A DNA stretch of 64,000 nt, taken from Nostoc cf. commune SO-36. Lineage in GTDB: Bacteria > Cyanobacteriota > Cyanobacteriia > Cyanobacteriales > Nostocaceae. Shown piece by piece: positions 51,158 through 61,279 of the stretch. Under the pieces are notes generated by a model. That model was not told the DNA's origin and searched no databases. It saw only the letters and a program-made list of their open reading frames with translations. The position numbers were made by a program, and so were the translations under genes. Location of the stretch: contig NZ_AP025732.1 in the NCBI RefSeq assembly GCF_023734775.1, forward strand, positions 5,268,501 to 5,332,500, written 5' to 3'. The first letter of the stretch is position 1. The number at the start of each line of letters is the position of its first letter.

Positions 51158-52665
51158 TTAGGGCAACCAAAAGTTAGGTAGGATAGATTTGCTCAAGTCA
51201 CGCAAAGTTTGGTTGAGCGATCGCGCCACTTGGATATGCACTTCATCCTCTTCTACAGCTAAAATCTCAGATGGCTGACCTTCTCCCAAATAAGACACCA
51301 CCAAATTCGCCGCCTCTAAACCCGTAACATAAGCCTTTTCCTGCGACCAAGAACCATGACGGTTCACAATCCAATCCCCGCTCATAAACACATTCTCAAA
51401 ACTTGTCTTGGCGGGCAACATATAACGATAGCTGCCGGGTGCAAAGTGAGTCACCGCTTGAGGTAGCCGAATTACACTGCTATCAATAATCTTTGCCTGC
51501 CGGAACGCTGGTATACAAGTTGCTAAATAACCTTGAACTATTACTAAAATCTCCTCATCGCTCAAACCCAGGAACTGATTGGCGTGATAAAAATCAGCTT
51601 CAATCACTGTTCCCGGCTCATCCCGATATTCATCATGTAGAGCATTCAAATCAAAAAACGTCCAACCTGTACTGGTGTCAAATCCAAAACAAGCATTAGA
51701 AGGACGAGGAATATCAATTTTGCGGTCAAACCATAGTCGTGTTGCTAAAACATCAATTGCGCCTAAATTGCTCAAATTACGAAATTCTTCACGGCTTTGT
51801 AAACTAGGGCTAGTTGAGACAATTTTCTTCATCCCCGTGATTCCAACGGCAAAAATTACGGCATCTGCATCAAAAACCTCATCACCGCAAACCACACCCT
51901 TGACTTGATTACTATCAACAATTAAATCTGTAACCCGACGGTTAGGCAATACTCTCGCACCAGCTTTTTCAATACGTTCCACCCAAGGACGAAATATCTT
52001 TTCTCCGACAGTTCCCCGACACCAAACTACATCAAAATCGGGTTGATGAGCCAGAATAAAAAAGTAAAGCATCCCTAAAGTTGCGGCGGCTGAACACTGT
52101 TCGCCAGGGGCAAATAAGCCCACTAATAACATCGGTTCAAAAGCATCGCGGTAAAGCCGTGCAGAAACATTAAAATCTTTGAACAATTCACGGGCAGTTA
52201 CAAAGTCATAGCGCCGCCAAGCTGCATCAGAATTGTCAAAATCAACAACCGCATACAGTAAAGGCAGGGCGCTGAGACGGTCAATTAGTGGCAACCGCTT
52301 AAACTGAGTGTAGAGAAAAGTTCCCAGCGGCGAAGGGAGTCGCGGTAAGTCTTGAAAATTTGGTGATTCACTTCCAAACGTTCTGGCGAATATTGCGAAG
52401 AACGAGTCCAAGTAGTAAAAGGATTAATTTCTAATTCATTGATTAGGGAAAAAATATTTCTGTAAGGATACCAGAAGCCATGAATGCCAGCTTCAACAGA
52501 TTTTCCGGCTGCCGTTTGCCAACCTGCCACCAACCCACCGGGATAGGGGCCTGCTTCCAGAAGTGTCACATCATAACCTTGTTTTGCCAAATGGTAGGTT
52601 GCTCCTAAACCAGCCCAACCAGCACCTACAACTACCACCTTTTTTTGTTGTGATCCTTCTAGCAT
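51158..52665 (-). pseudogene. FAD-dependent oxidoreductase (phytoene-desaturase-like), frameshifted
   Basis: The gene starts at ATG 52665 (MLEGSQQKKVVVVGAGWAGLG) with GGAGGG just upstream. The N-terminal part shows the FAD dinucleotide-binding motif GAGWAGLGATYHLAKQGYDVTLLEA and GGLVAGW. The frame breaks near 52370, where the reading passes from ...SPERLEV in one frame to ESPNFQDLPRLPSPLGTFL in the next; the rest runs to the stop at 51158 and ends with the second FAD motif VFMSGDWIVNRHGSWSQEKAYVTGLEAAN (key residues GDW...GSWS). One base appears lost. With it restored, the protein is ~500 residues. It may be a carotenoid or hydroxysqualene-type amine oxidase family enzyme. Confidence 0.75.
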
Positions 52666-53006
52666 CCCACCCTCCGATTGTTGCAGTCCCTCAACTAATG
52701 TATACGAACTTGTGTTCTGATCAGGCAACGGGTTGTGATTATAGCGGTTTTCACTTGGATGCAAAAGGCGTGCTAGCACATTACATCGAATTTAACTATT
52801 ACGCCGTAAGTCCCCCACTGAATTTGGTATTTCCGTTTCCAGTGGTGGGATATAAGGCGGAAGATATCGGATTGCATCTAATATTAATTAAATGCAATAG
52901 CAAAAAGAAATATTAGATGTATGACGAATCAACAATTGTTTTGTTTTAGTACTTTATCAGAATATATATTTATGGTAAAACAAGTACATCAAGGAGGTGA
53001 TGTTGA
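52666..53006. other. Non-coding gap between the oxidoreductase and tnpB
   Basis: No gene. CATCTAATATT at ~52875 pairs with AATATTAGATG at ~52910, a possible subterminal structure of the tnpB element. AAGGAGGTGATG precedes the tnpB start. Confidence 0.4.
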
Positions 53007-54292
53007 TTGTTACACAAGGTTGTACAAGTCCGTTTATATCCGTCACTGGAACAGCAAATTCAACTAGCTCAAGCTTTTGGCTGCGCTCGTTGGTGGTGGA
53101 ACTATGCCCTAAACTAAGTCAATTGAAAACTTATAAGGAGACGGGAAAGGACTTAGCCGTGCGCGCTCAACGCATTTCTTCCTACACTCAAAAAGGCAGA
53201 AGAAACGGTGTGGTTGGCTGATTGTTATAGTCAAGTTTTACAGGCTACGACACTGAATCTAACTACAGCCTACAAAAACTTTTTTGAGAAACGTGCTGGA
53301 TTTCCTAAATTCAAATCTCGGCATGGAAAACAGTCTATCCAGTATCCTCAAAACGTCAAAATTGTAAATGGTGATGTCAAACTCCCTGGCAATATAGGGA
53401 TAGTAAAAGCCAAAATACATAGACAGATTGAGGGGAAAATCAAGACTTGTACCGTCGTTAAAACACCTTCTGGTAAATACCTTGCATCTATCCTTACTGA
53501 GTTAGAAGGTGAGAATCCCGTTATCTCGGAGGGAAAGATTTACGGCATTGACTTAGGATTGAAACACTTTGCTGTTGTTACTGACGGCGAGAAAATCTCT
53601 AAATACGATAATCCTAAGCACCTTGCCAAGCATGAGAAAAACCTGAAACGCAAGCAGAAAAAATTAGCACGTAAGATAAAAGGAAGTAATTCAAGAAATA
53701 GGTATAGAAAAGTTATTGCCAGGTGTACGAGCGAGTTAGCACTTCGCGGCAGGATTTTCTACATAAACTTAGTTATAAGTTATCCAGCGATAGCCAAGCT
53801 GTCATAGTAGAGAATCTTCATGTCAAAGGCATGGTACGCCATCACAAATTGGCAAAATCAATATCTGATAGCGAAGCGTTAGCGAGTCTTCGAGCGTCTG
53901 TTGGATGGGGAACATTCACTAATTTTTTAGCCTATAAACTAGAACGCAGAGGTGGAAAGTTAGTTGAGATTGATAGGTGGTTCCCCAGTTCTAAGCTTTG
54001 CTCTAATTGTTTCTATCAAATAGGTGAGATGACATTGGATGTCCGTGAGTGGACTTGTCCTCAGTGCAATACTCATCACGATCGGGACGCGAACGCCGCG
54101 CAGAACATTAGAGCAGAGGGTATCAGAATGATAAAGGCGGAAGGTTCAGCCGTTTCTGCTGTAGGAGGGGAGGTAAGTCCTACTCTTGGGCGAAAGTCTA
54201 AGTTTAGGCACTCCCCTGTGATTACAGAAGCCGACACTGTACCTTGGTACTCCAAGTCAGTGTGGGTAGTTCACAATAGTTATAGACTTTAA
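53007..54292 (+). pseudogene. tnpB: TnpB (IS200/IS605-type RNA-guided nuclease), decayed
   Basis: The start is a TTG at 53007 with AAGGAGGTGATG before it, giving LHKVVQVRLYPSLEQQIQLAQAF and WWNYALN, the TnpB opening, then a stop. Frame changes follow at ~53110-53210 and near 53745. After correction the RuvC-like Asp (YGIDLGLKHF), the Glu (VIVENLHVKGM), the zinc-finger cysteines (CSNC...CPQC) and the last Asp (HHDRDANAAQNI) are all present. No tnpA is adjacent. A 30-base repeat sits in the gene at 53870-53899. The 3' end (~54150-54290) would hold the guide RNA scaffold. Confidence 0.85.
53870..53899 (+). repeat. 30-bp short dispersed repeat inside tnpB
   Basis: AGCGAAGCGTTAGCGAGTCT (first 20 of 30 bases) interrupts the conserved ISD-VGWG motif in frame, adding ten residues (SEALASLRAS). 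It is the same unit as in the alpha-mannosidase at 26056-26085. Confidence 0.85.
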
Positions 54293-54395
54293 AAAAGGCT
54301 TAAGGTAAGTCGGTTCACTAAAAATCACTTGCGTTAATGCTGAGTTAGGAGTATAACAGAAAACAGACTTAACTATATCATGAGGAATAATCATA

Positions 54396-55299
54396 ATGTC
54401 TCAATTAGCAAATGTAAAATTCAGTTTAAATGACTTTGAATTACGAGATGGTATTTATTTTCCTAGCGATTATGAACAATTAAATAATACTCAACATAAA
54501 AAAACATGGGACGCTATTGGTAAAACATATTATGGTTCCCAAAAAATTGAAAAAATTGCAGACACATCGCCCATTAAACAAGATTACACTTTGCTAACTG
54601 GTACGCCTGGAGGTACTTGGAATAAATTTCCGTTGAATAAATCTGTTGGTTCGATTTTGGAGATTGGTTCGGGTTATGGTCGCGCACCTTTGCATCTCTC
54701 TAAAGCGAAAAACCTGAAATGCGAAAAATATTATGGTGTTGATATTTCTGAACCTTTATTGCGGCGGTTAGTCAAGGTTAAGCAAGAATATAATTTTTTC
54801 CCAGAAGCTGAATTTAACTTGATTTGTACTTCTGCTGAAATATTGCCTTTAGAAGATAATTCTATAGATTTGGTAATTTCTAACTGTGTTTTTATGCATA
54901 TCCCAGATGCACAATTAAGAAACCTGCTGGCTGATATATCTCGTGTGCTAAAACCAGGTTGGAATTTTTGTTTTTAATCATTCCTTTCACAATAAGTCTT
55001 GTCCTTCTCATATTATCCACAATTTTATCAGAAGGTTGAACCCATTTGTGAGAAATCCAGTTTATCTCAAGCAATATTCTGCTGCTGAAATCAATGAAAT
55101 GTTAGAAACTGCTGGCATGAAAACGAAGTGTCCAGAATACATTGTCGAACCAACACAAGAATATGCAATTTTGCCGGAAACTATTAAAGGGATTCCAGTA
55201 CCTTTTGCTAATGCTATTAACAGAAGTCTTAAGCCATCAGGGAATTTAAAAGAAACTTTGGCTTACGGTTTTAGTGCATACAGCGCTCAACTGGACTAA
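54396..55299 (+). pseudogene. SAM-dependent methyltransferase, frameshifted
   Basis: The reading starts at ATG 54396 and shows methyltransferase motif I ILEIGSGYGRAPLHL (~86-100), YYGVDISEPLLRRL (~110-123), and IDLVISNCVFMHI (~152-164), then RVLKPG. Near 54958 an extra T (GGTTGG for GGTGG) shifts the frame; the other frame continues IFVFNHSFHNKSCPSHIIHNF to the stop at 55299. With one base removed the protein is ~300 residues. The C-terminal half carries NPVYLKQYSAAEINEMLETAGM. The substrate is unknown. A clear terminator follows at 55348. Confidence 0.75.
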
Positions 55300-55347
55300 T
55301 TAATAAACTCTCTGATTGTCACAGTAAACTGAATACAAATAATCTAC

Positions 55348-55372
55348 AAAAGCACAACATTGTTGTGCTTTT
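55348..55372 (+). terminator. Terminator after the methyltransferase
   Basis: AAAAGCACAAC pairs exactly with GTTGTGCTTTT around an ATT loop, with a T-rich tail. Confidence 0.75.
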
Positions 55373-55383
55373 ACTTTTCTAAT

Positions 55384-55476
55384 TAGGACTTACGCAAGAG
55401 TTACGGAATAACGAACCACAGAGGCGCAGAGTACACGGAGAAATCAGAGTTTGAGAGATATTTTGCGTAAGTCCTA
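55384..55476. mobile_element. 93-bp miniature inverted-repeat element
   Basis: Perfect 14-bp terminal repeats TAGGACTTACGCAA (55384-55397) and TTGCGTAAGTCCTA (55463-55476) bound an interior shared with 17892-18004. The interior CACAGAGGCGCAGAG is also found alone at 25.9 kb. No gene is inside. Confidence 0.8.
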
Positions 55477-55803
55477 CTAATAAATGACCATGAAGTTTGC
55501 TTTTTATATCAATTCAATTAATGATTGCAACACATACTTGGGTAAAGACGTGATGAATCGCGTTTCTACAGATGGTCTATTTGTCGCATTCTTCTTTAAA
55601 ATTGGTATTATTTTTTACTTTAAGTATGATTATTTAGTCTAAACTCCAATAATCATCCGCACACAACACGAAAGCTTGACCTGTCAACGTCAGTCCCAGG
55701 CTAAAAAACCGCAACCACCAAGGGATAGATTATTTGATACCCAATTGAACACGAATTTTGTTTAAAGTTTGGCTAGTTTTTGGGATTTCCTTGATTGTGA
55801 TGT

Positions 55804-55849
55804 AATTTACCAACTTTTTACGACATATTAAAGCTAAAGTTGGTAAATT
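55804..55849 (+). promoter_or_regulatory. 14-bp inverted repeat upstream of modBC
   Basis: AATTTACCAACTTT (55804-55817) and its exact complement (55836-55849) lie ~35 bp before the modBC start, with 18 bases between. It may be an operator or a leader hairpin; it does not look like the Escherichia coli ModE box. Confidence 0.5.
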
Positions 55850-55884
55850 ATGGATTAGTTGAGCTAATTCTTCCCCAGACAGCT

Positions 55885-57687
55885 ATGCCATCGGATTTAT
55901 CGCCTCTTTGGATATCACTCAAAACTTCATTACTTGCCACATTTATCACCTTCTTTTTGGGTATCGCTGCCGCCTACTGGATGCTGGGATATCGTGGCAA
56001 AGGGAAATCATTGATTGAGAGTATCTTTATTGCGCCACTGATTTTGCCTCCTACGGTTGTCGGTTTCTTGTTGCTGCTATTTTTTGGCAAAAATGGCCCT
56101 GTAGGGAAATTCATGGGGGCTTTTGACTTCACCATAGTTTTTACTTGGTATGGTGCAGCGATCGCAGCCACGGTAGTTTCTTTCCCTTTAATGTATAAAA
56201 CTACATTAGGAGCCTTTGAACAAATAGATGGGAATTTGCTGCGAGTAGCCAGAACCCTTGGTGCAACTGAAACTACAATCTTTTGGCGCATTAGTTTACC
56301 CCTAGCACTACCCGGCATTGTTGCCGCCACAATGCTGGCTTTTGCCCGTGCTTTGGGAGAATTCGGCGCAACGTTAATGCTGGCTGGTAATATTCCCGGA
56401 CAAACGCAGACAATCCCAATGGCGATTTATTTTGCTGTGGAAGCGGGAGCGATGAACGAGGCTTGGTTTTGGGCGATCGCAATTATGGTGATTTCTCTAT
56501 CTGGAATTATTGGGGTTAACTTCTGGCAAGAATTGAGGGAAAAGGGGAAAGAAGCAGGGAGCAGGGAGCAGGGAGCGGGGGGAAAAAATCTTTATACTCC
56601 GCAATCTAACTTTGAATCTGGTGGATTGTTAGTCAATATTAAAAAAATACTTCCTAGCTTTGATTTAAAAGTTGCTTTCAGTACTGATGAGCAACCTTTG
56701 GGATTATTGGGGGGTTCTGGAGCAGGTAAGAGCATGATTTTGCGCTGCCTTGCGGGGATAGAAACGCCCACAATTGGGCGCATAGTTTTAAATGGCAGAG
56801 TCCTGTTTGACTCGGAACAAGGAATTAATTTACCCAGCCGCGATCGCCGCATCGGTTTTTTGGTGCAGAATTACGCCCTATTTCCGCATTTGAGTGTGGC
56901 GCAAAATATCGCTTTCGGTTTGCCCAAAAAACTATCGGCTGGGAGTATTAGAGTACGAGTAGAGGAGCAACTAATAGCGATGCAATTGCAGGGATTAGGC
57001 GATCGCTATCCGCACCAACTTTCTGGGGGGCAACAACAACGGGTAGCTTTGGCAAGAGCATTGGCAAGTCAACCGGAAGCATTACTTTTAGATGAGCCGT
57101 TTTCAGCACTTGACACCCATCTGCGTAGTCAATTAGAGCAGCAAATGACAGAAACTCTTGCTGGCTACCAAGGTGTGACTCTATTTGTCACCCATAATAT
57201 GGAAGAAGCTTATCGGATTTGCCCAAATCTATTGGTATTGGAGCATGGTAGAGCCGTTCATTATGGCTCAAAACACGATATTTTTCAGCATCCTAGTACT
57301 GTTAGTGTCGCCCAACTTACCGGATGTAAAAACTTCTCTCGCCTTATTCCTCAGTCATCGCAACAAGTGGAAGCGATTGATTGGGGTTGTACCCTGAAAG
57401 TAATTGAACCAGTTAATAGCGAATTATCTCACATCGGTATTCGTGCCCATCAGTTCATTTTTACCAACGACTCATCACAAGAAAATACCTTTCCCTGTTG
57501 GGTAGTACGAACAAGTGAAACTCCCCATCGAATGACGTTGTTTCTCAAATTAAATTCGCCTAGCAAGAATTCTCAAGATTACCATCTGCAAGCTGAAGTC
57601 TTCAAAGAAAAATGGGTGACGATGAAAGACCAAGCTTTTCCTTGGTATGTGCGTTTAGATCCTCTGCGCTTGATTTTGATGGAATGA
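55885..57687 (+). CDS. modBC: Molybdate ABC transporter, fused permease and ATPase (ModB-ModC)
   Basis: The ATG at 55885 is chosen; a longer frame from TTG 55840 lies in the inverted repeat. The 600-residue protein is a ModB permease (~1-210, about five helices; EAA loop LGATETTIFWRISLPLALPGI ~130-150) joined to a ModC ATPase (~245-600) with Walker A GGSGAGKSMILRCLAG (~274), signature LSGGQQQRVALARAL, Walker B LLLDEPFSALD and H-loop VTHNMEEA, plus a C-terminal TOBE-like region. The fusion is known in cyanobacteria. The linker EKGKEAGSREQGAGGK is encoded by GGGAGCA repeats. It imports molybdate for nitrogenase and nitrate reductase. Confidence 0.92.
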   Translation: MPSDLSPLWISLKTSLLATFITFFLGIAAAYWMLGYRGKGKSLIESIFIAPLILPPTVVGFLLLLFFGKNGPVGKFMGAFDFTIVFTWYGAAIAATVVSFPLMYKTTLGAFEQIDGNLLRVARTLGATETTIFWRISLPLALPGIVAATMLAFARALGEFGATLMLAGNIPGQTQTIPMAIYFAVEAGAMNEAWFWAIAIMVISLSGIIGVNFWQELREKGKEAGSREQGAGGKNLYTPQSNFESGGLLVNIKKILPSFDLKVAFSTDEQPLGLLGGSGAGKSMILRCLAGIETPTIGRIVLNGRVLFDSEQGINLPSRDRRIGFLVQNYALFPHLSVAQNIAFGLPKKLSAGSIRVRVEEQLIAMQLQGLGDRYPHQLSGGQQQRVALARALASQPEALLLDEPFSALDTHLRSQLEQQMTETLAGYQGVTLFVTHNMEEAYRICPNLLVLEHGRAVHYGSKHDIFQHPSTVSVAQLTGCKNFSRLIPQSSQQVEAIDWGCTLKVIEPVNSELSHIGIRAHQFIFTNDSSQENTFPCWVVRTSETPHRMTLFLKLNSPSKNSQDYHLQAEVFKEKWVTMKDQAFPWYVRLDPLRLILME

Positions 57688-57797
57688 ACGCAGAGATGTA
57701 TAGGAACGCAACGAAGCTGTAATAATAGAAAACTTGGCGGCAGTGATAGATTAGTTATTTGACCATACATAGGATGATTGTGGGAAGCAATAGCTTC

Positions 57798-57820
57798 AAA
57801 CCCGCAGAAGCGGGTTTTGT
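57798..57820 (+). terminator. Hairpin after modBC
   Basis: AAACCCGC and GCGGGTTT flank an AGAA loop, followed by T-rich sequence. It separates modBC from the restriction operon. Confidence 0.65.
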
Positions 57821-57914
57821 CTGTATAGCTGCAACTTCCTAGTCGTCGGATGCAAAATGTGAGTTAGCTGGCTTCCAATACATTACAGTTGATGAGTCTA
57901 CCCTGGAGTTTTTA

Positions 57915-59990
57915 ATGTCTCGAACGGAAAAAGTAAGAAAACTTGCCGGTTTTATTTGGAGTATTGCTGAACTTTTACGCGGTGATTATAAGCAAGCTGA
58001 CTATGGTAAAGTCATATTACCGTTTACAGTGTTGCGCCGTTTGGACTGTGTTCTAGAGCCAACGAAGACAGAAGTTATGGAATTTTACGAAACAAAAGTA
58101 AAGTCCATGAAAGATTTGAAGAATCCAGAGCCGTTACTGAACCAAAAAGCTGGCGTAACTTTTCACAACATTAGCCAGTTTACCTTTCAAAAACTCAAAG
58201 CAGATCCAGATAATGTAGCTGCTAATCTAAAAAACTTTATTAATGGTTTCTCTATTGCCGGAAGAGAAATCATTGAATATTTTAACTTTAGTGACCAAAT
58301 TAATCGTTTAGATGAAGCAAATATACTATTTTTAATCGTCAAAAACTTTGCTGAAATCAATCTTCATCCAGATGAAGTAAATAGCATGGAGATGGGCTAT
58401 ATTTTTGAGGAGTTGATTCGCAAGTTTTCAGAGTTGTCTAATGAAACAGCAGGGGAACACTTTACACCGCGTGAAGTAATTCGGTTGATGGTAAATCTGC
58501 TATTTCTTAATGACAGAGATATTTTAACTCAAGAAGGCATTGTCAAAACCATCTACGACCCTGCTTGTGGAACAGGTGGGATGCTGTCTTTAGCAGAAGA
58601 GTACATTAAAGAACTTAACCAAAACTCTAAACCTGTAGTTTTTGGTCAAGAAATTAACCCAGAATCATACGCAATTTGTAAATCTGATATGTTGATTAAA
58701 GGTCAAAATATCAGCAATATTAAGTTTGGTAATACTTTCACTACTGACGGGTTAGCACACGAAACTTTTGACTATATGTTATCTAATCCGCCGTTTGGTG
58801 TGGAATGGAAGAAAGTACTAACCTACGTCAAAAATGAGTATGAAAAGAAAGGATTTGATGGACGCTTTGGAGCAGGTTTACCCAGAATATCAGATGGTTC
58901 TTTTCTGTTTCTGCAACACATGATTTCTAAGATGAAGCGGGATGATGGCGGTTCTAGAATTGCTATTGTATTTAACGGTTCACCGCTTTTTTCTGGAAGT
59001 GCTGGCAGTGGCGAAAGTGATATTCGCAAATGGATTATTGAAAATGATATGTTAGAAGCTATTACGGCACTGCCTGATCAATTATTTTATAATACTGGAA
59101 TTTATACATATATTTGGATTATCACTAATTATAAAGCCCCAGAGCGCAAAGGGAAAATACAGCTAATCAACGCTATTCATTATTACAAAAAAATGAGTCG
59201 CAGCTTGGGAAATAAGCGGAATGAAATTGGCAATGGTGAAGATGGTAAGCCCAATCAAATTGAGGAAATAACGCGAATTTATGGTGAGTTTCAAAACAAT
59301 GCTAAACGCAAACTTGAGATCGATGGCAAAGAACAGGATGTCATTGTTAGTAAGATTTTTGATAACGAAGACTTTGGCTATTGGCGGATTACGGTAGAAC
59401 GTCCGCTAAGATTAAATTTTCAAGTGAGTGATGAACGTATAGCCAAGCTAGAAACTGAAACCGCTTTTGTGAATTTAGCTGAATCTAAAAAACGGGGTGG
59501 GATAGCTTTACGAGAGATTGAGGAAGGGAAGGAGTTACAGGAGTCAATTAAAGAAGTATTGCGTACTTTGGGTGCAGATTGTGTCTATAAAAATCGGGAT
59601 GCGTTTGAAAAGGATTTGACAGATGCACTCAAAGCGGCTGATGTAAAAGTTTCAGCACCGTTGAAAAAAGCGATTATGAATGCTTTAGGCGAACGTGATG
59701 AAACTGCTGATATTTGCACTGATAAAGATGGTAATCCTGAACCGGATACAGATTTGAGAGATTATGAAAATGTAGCCTTGAAGGATAATATTAAGGAGTA
59801 TGTAAAGCGAGAAGTATTACCCCATGTGCCGGATGCATGGGTGGATGAGACTAAGACGAGAATTGGTTATGAGATACCGTTTACGCGGCATTTTTATGAA
59901 TATATGCCGCCACGACCTTTGGAGGAGATTGAGCAGGAGATTAAGGATTTAGAAGAGGAGATTAGAGGGATATTGGAGGAGGTGTTGTAA
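57915..59990 (+). CDS. hsdM: Type I restriction-modification DNA methyltransferase subunit HsdM
   Basis: The 691-residue N6-adenine methyltransferase has the HsdM N-terminal helical domain (~1-150), the SAM-binding motif DPACGTGGMLSLAEEYI (from Asp215) and the catalytic NPPFGVEW (from Asn291), with TGIYTYIWIITNYKAPERKGKIQLINA after it. It is longer than the usual ~500 residues; the extra C-terminal ~180 residues include acidic coiled helices ending LEEEIRGILEEVL. HsdM and HsdS methylate the host sites; with HsdR they form the restriction complex. Its stop overlaps the hsdS start (TAATG), showing translational coupling. Confidence 0.95.
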   Translation: MSRTEKVRKLAGFIWSIAELLRGDYKQADYGKVILPFTVLRRLDCVLEPTKTEVMEFYETKVKSMKDLKNPEPLLNQKAGVTFHNISQFTFQKLKADPDNVAANLKNFINGFSIAGREIIEYFNFSDQINRLDEANILFLIVKNFAEINLHPDEVNSMEMGYIFEELIRKFSELSNETAGEHFTPREVIRLMVNLLFLNDRDILTQEGIVKTIYDPACGTGGMLSLAEEYIKELNQNSKPVVFGQEINPESYAICKSDMLIKGQNISNIKFGNTFTTDGLAHETFDYMLSNPPFGVEWKKVLTYVKNEYEKKGFDGRFGAGLPRISDGSFLFLQHMISKMKRDDGGSRIAIVFNGSPLFSGSAGSGESDIRKWIIENDMLEAITALPDQLFYNTGIYTYIWIITNYKAPERKGKIQLINAIHYYKKMSRSLGNKRNEIGNGEDGKPNQIEEITRIYGEFQNNAKRKLEIDGKEQDVIVSKIFDNEDFGYWRITVERPLRLNFQVSDERIAKLETETAFVNLAESKKRGGIALREIEEGKELQESIKEVLRTLGADCVYKNRDAFEKDLTDALKAADVKVSAPLKKAIMNALGERDETADICTDKDGNPEPDTDLRDYENVALKDNIKEYVKREVLPHVPDAWVDETKTRIGYEIPFTRHFYEYMPPRPLEEIEQEIKDLEEEIRGILEEVL

Positions 59991-61279
59991 TGAATAATAA
60001 TCTGTCACCTCACAAGTTGATAGGGATATCATGGGATAAGAATTGGGAAAAAATTCGTTTTAAAAGGGGCGTACAATTAATCAACGAGAAAGCCGAGAAT
60101 ATTTTTAACTATGTGGGTTTAGAAAATGTTGAGTCTTGGACAGGAAAATTAACTAATAACATTACAAAATCAATCGAAGAAGACGCAGCAACAGCGGATA
60201 GATTTTATGCTGGAAATGTTTTATTTGGAAAATTAAGACCTTATCTAGCCAAGACTTTTGTTGCACAAGAAGATGGTTGCTGTACTCCAGAACTTCTAGT
60301 TTTCCGCCCACTTCATTACGACTCCAATTATCTGAAGTATCTTCTACTGACAACAGATTTTGTGTATTTGGTAAATTCATCTACTTATGGGGTAAAGATG
60401 CCTCGTGCAAATTGGGAATTTATCGGTAATATCTCAATTCCAAAGCCTCCTTTATCTGTTCAACAAGCGATCGCCTCTTTTCTAGACCGCAAAACCGCAG
60501 CAATTGACACCCTCATCGCCAAAAAACAACGCCTCATCCAACTACTTGAACAAAAACGCACTGCCTTTATCAACCAAGCTGTGACTAAAGGGCTAAACCC
60601 AAAAGTTCCAATGAAAGATTCTGGTATTCCCTGGATTGGCTATATTCCTGGGCATTGGAAAATAATGCGCCTCAAATTTTTAACAGCGCGTGTCACCAGT
60701 GGTTCACGGGGGTGGGCGCAATACTACAGTGAGCAAGGAGCAATATTTATACGTATAAATAATCTTTCAAGAAAATCTATAGAGCTTAATTTAAAAGATA
60801 TTCAATATGTTCAACCACCTTTAGATGCAGAAGGTGAACGTTCTCGTGTTCAGTTAGGTGATCTCCTGATTTCAGTTACCGCGTACATAGGTACAGTTGG
60901 TGTTGTAACCCAGGATTTAGGTGAAGCCTATGTTAATCAGCACGTTGCATTGACGAGGCCAAGACAAGATTTAGTCAATCCTCAATGGCTAGGTTTGTAT
61001 CTCTTTGCTTCAGCAGGACAACATCAATTCAATGCACTTTTAGATGGCAGCACAAAAGATGGTTTGGGATTAGAAGATATAAAAAATCTTTTTGCTCTAG
61101 TTCCACCTCGCAAAGAGCAGTTAGAAATTGTGGATTTACTCAGCCTACAAATATCGCGTACTGCCAAGCTAATTAATACAGTTTCAGAGCAGATTAAAAA
61201 ACTCCAAGAATATCGCCAATCTCTCATCACAGCAGCAGTCACAGGCAAAATTGATATCAGGGAGGAGGTTGCTGCATGA
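59990..61279 (+). CDS. hsdS: Type I restriction-modification specificity subunit HsdS
   Basis: The 429-residue protein has two target-recognition domains (~10-160 and ~220-385), each followed by a conserved helical spacer: QQAIASFLDRKTAAIDTLIAKKQRLIQLLEQKRTAFINQAVT-type (~160-205, key DRKTAAIDTLI) and EQLEIVDLLSLQISRTAKLI...LQEYRQSLITAAVTGKID (~378-425). The two domains read the two halves of a split DNA site, which cannot be predicted from this sequence. Its stop overlaps the next gene by ATGA. The half-repeat layout is normal for HsdS. Confidence 0.95.
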   Translation: MNNNLSPHKLIGISWDKNWEKIRFKRGVQLINEKAENIFNYVGLENVESWTGKLTNNITKSIEEDAATADRFYAGNVLFGKLRPYLAKTFVAQEDGCCTPELLVFRPLHYDSNYLKYLLLTTDFVYLVNSSTYGVKMPRANWEFIGNISIPKPPLSVQQAIASFLDRKTAAIDTLIAKKQRLIQLLEQKRTAFINQAVTKGLNPKVPMKDSGIPWIGYIPGHWKIMRLKFLTARVTSGSRGWAQYYSEQGAIFIRINNLSRKSIELNLKDIQYVQPPLDAEGERSRVQLGDLLISVTAYIGTVGVVTQDLGEAYVNQHVALTRPRQDLVNPQWLGLYLFASAGQHQFNALLDGSTKDGLGLEDIKNLFALVPPRKEQLEIVDLLSLQISRTAKLINTVSEQIKKLQEYRQSLITAAVTGKIDIREEVAA

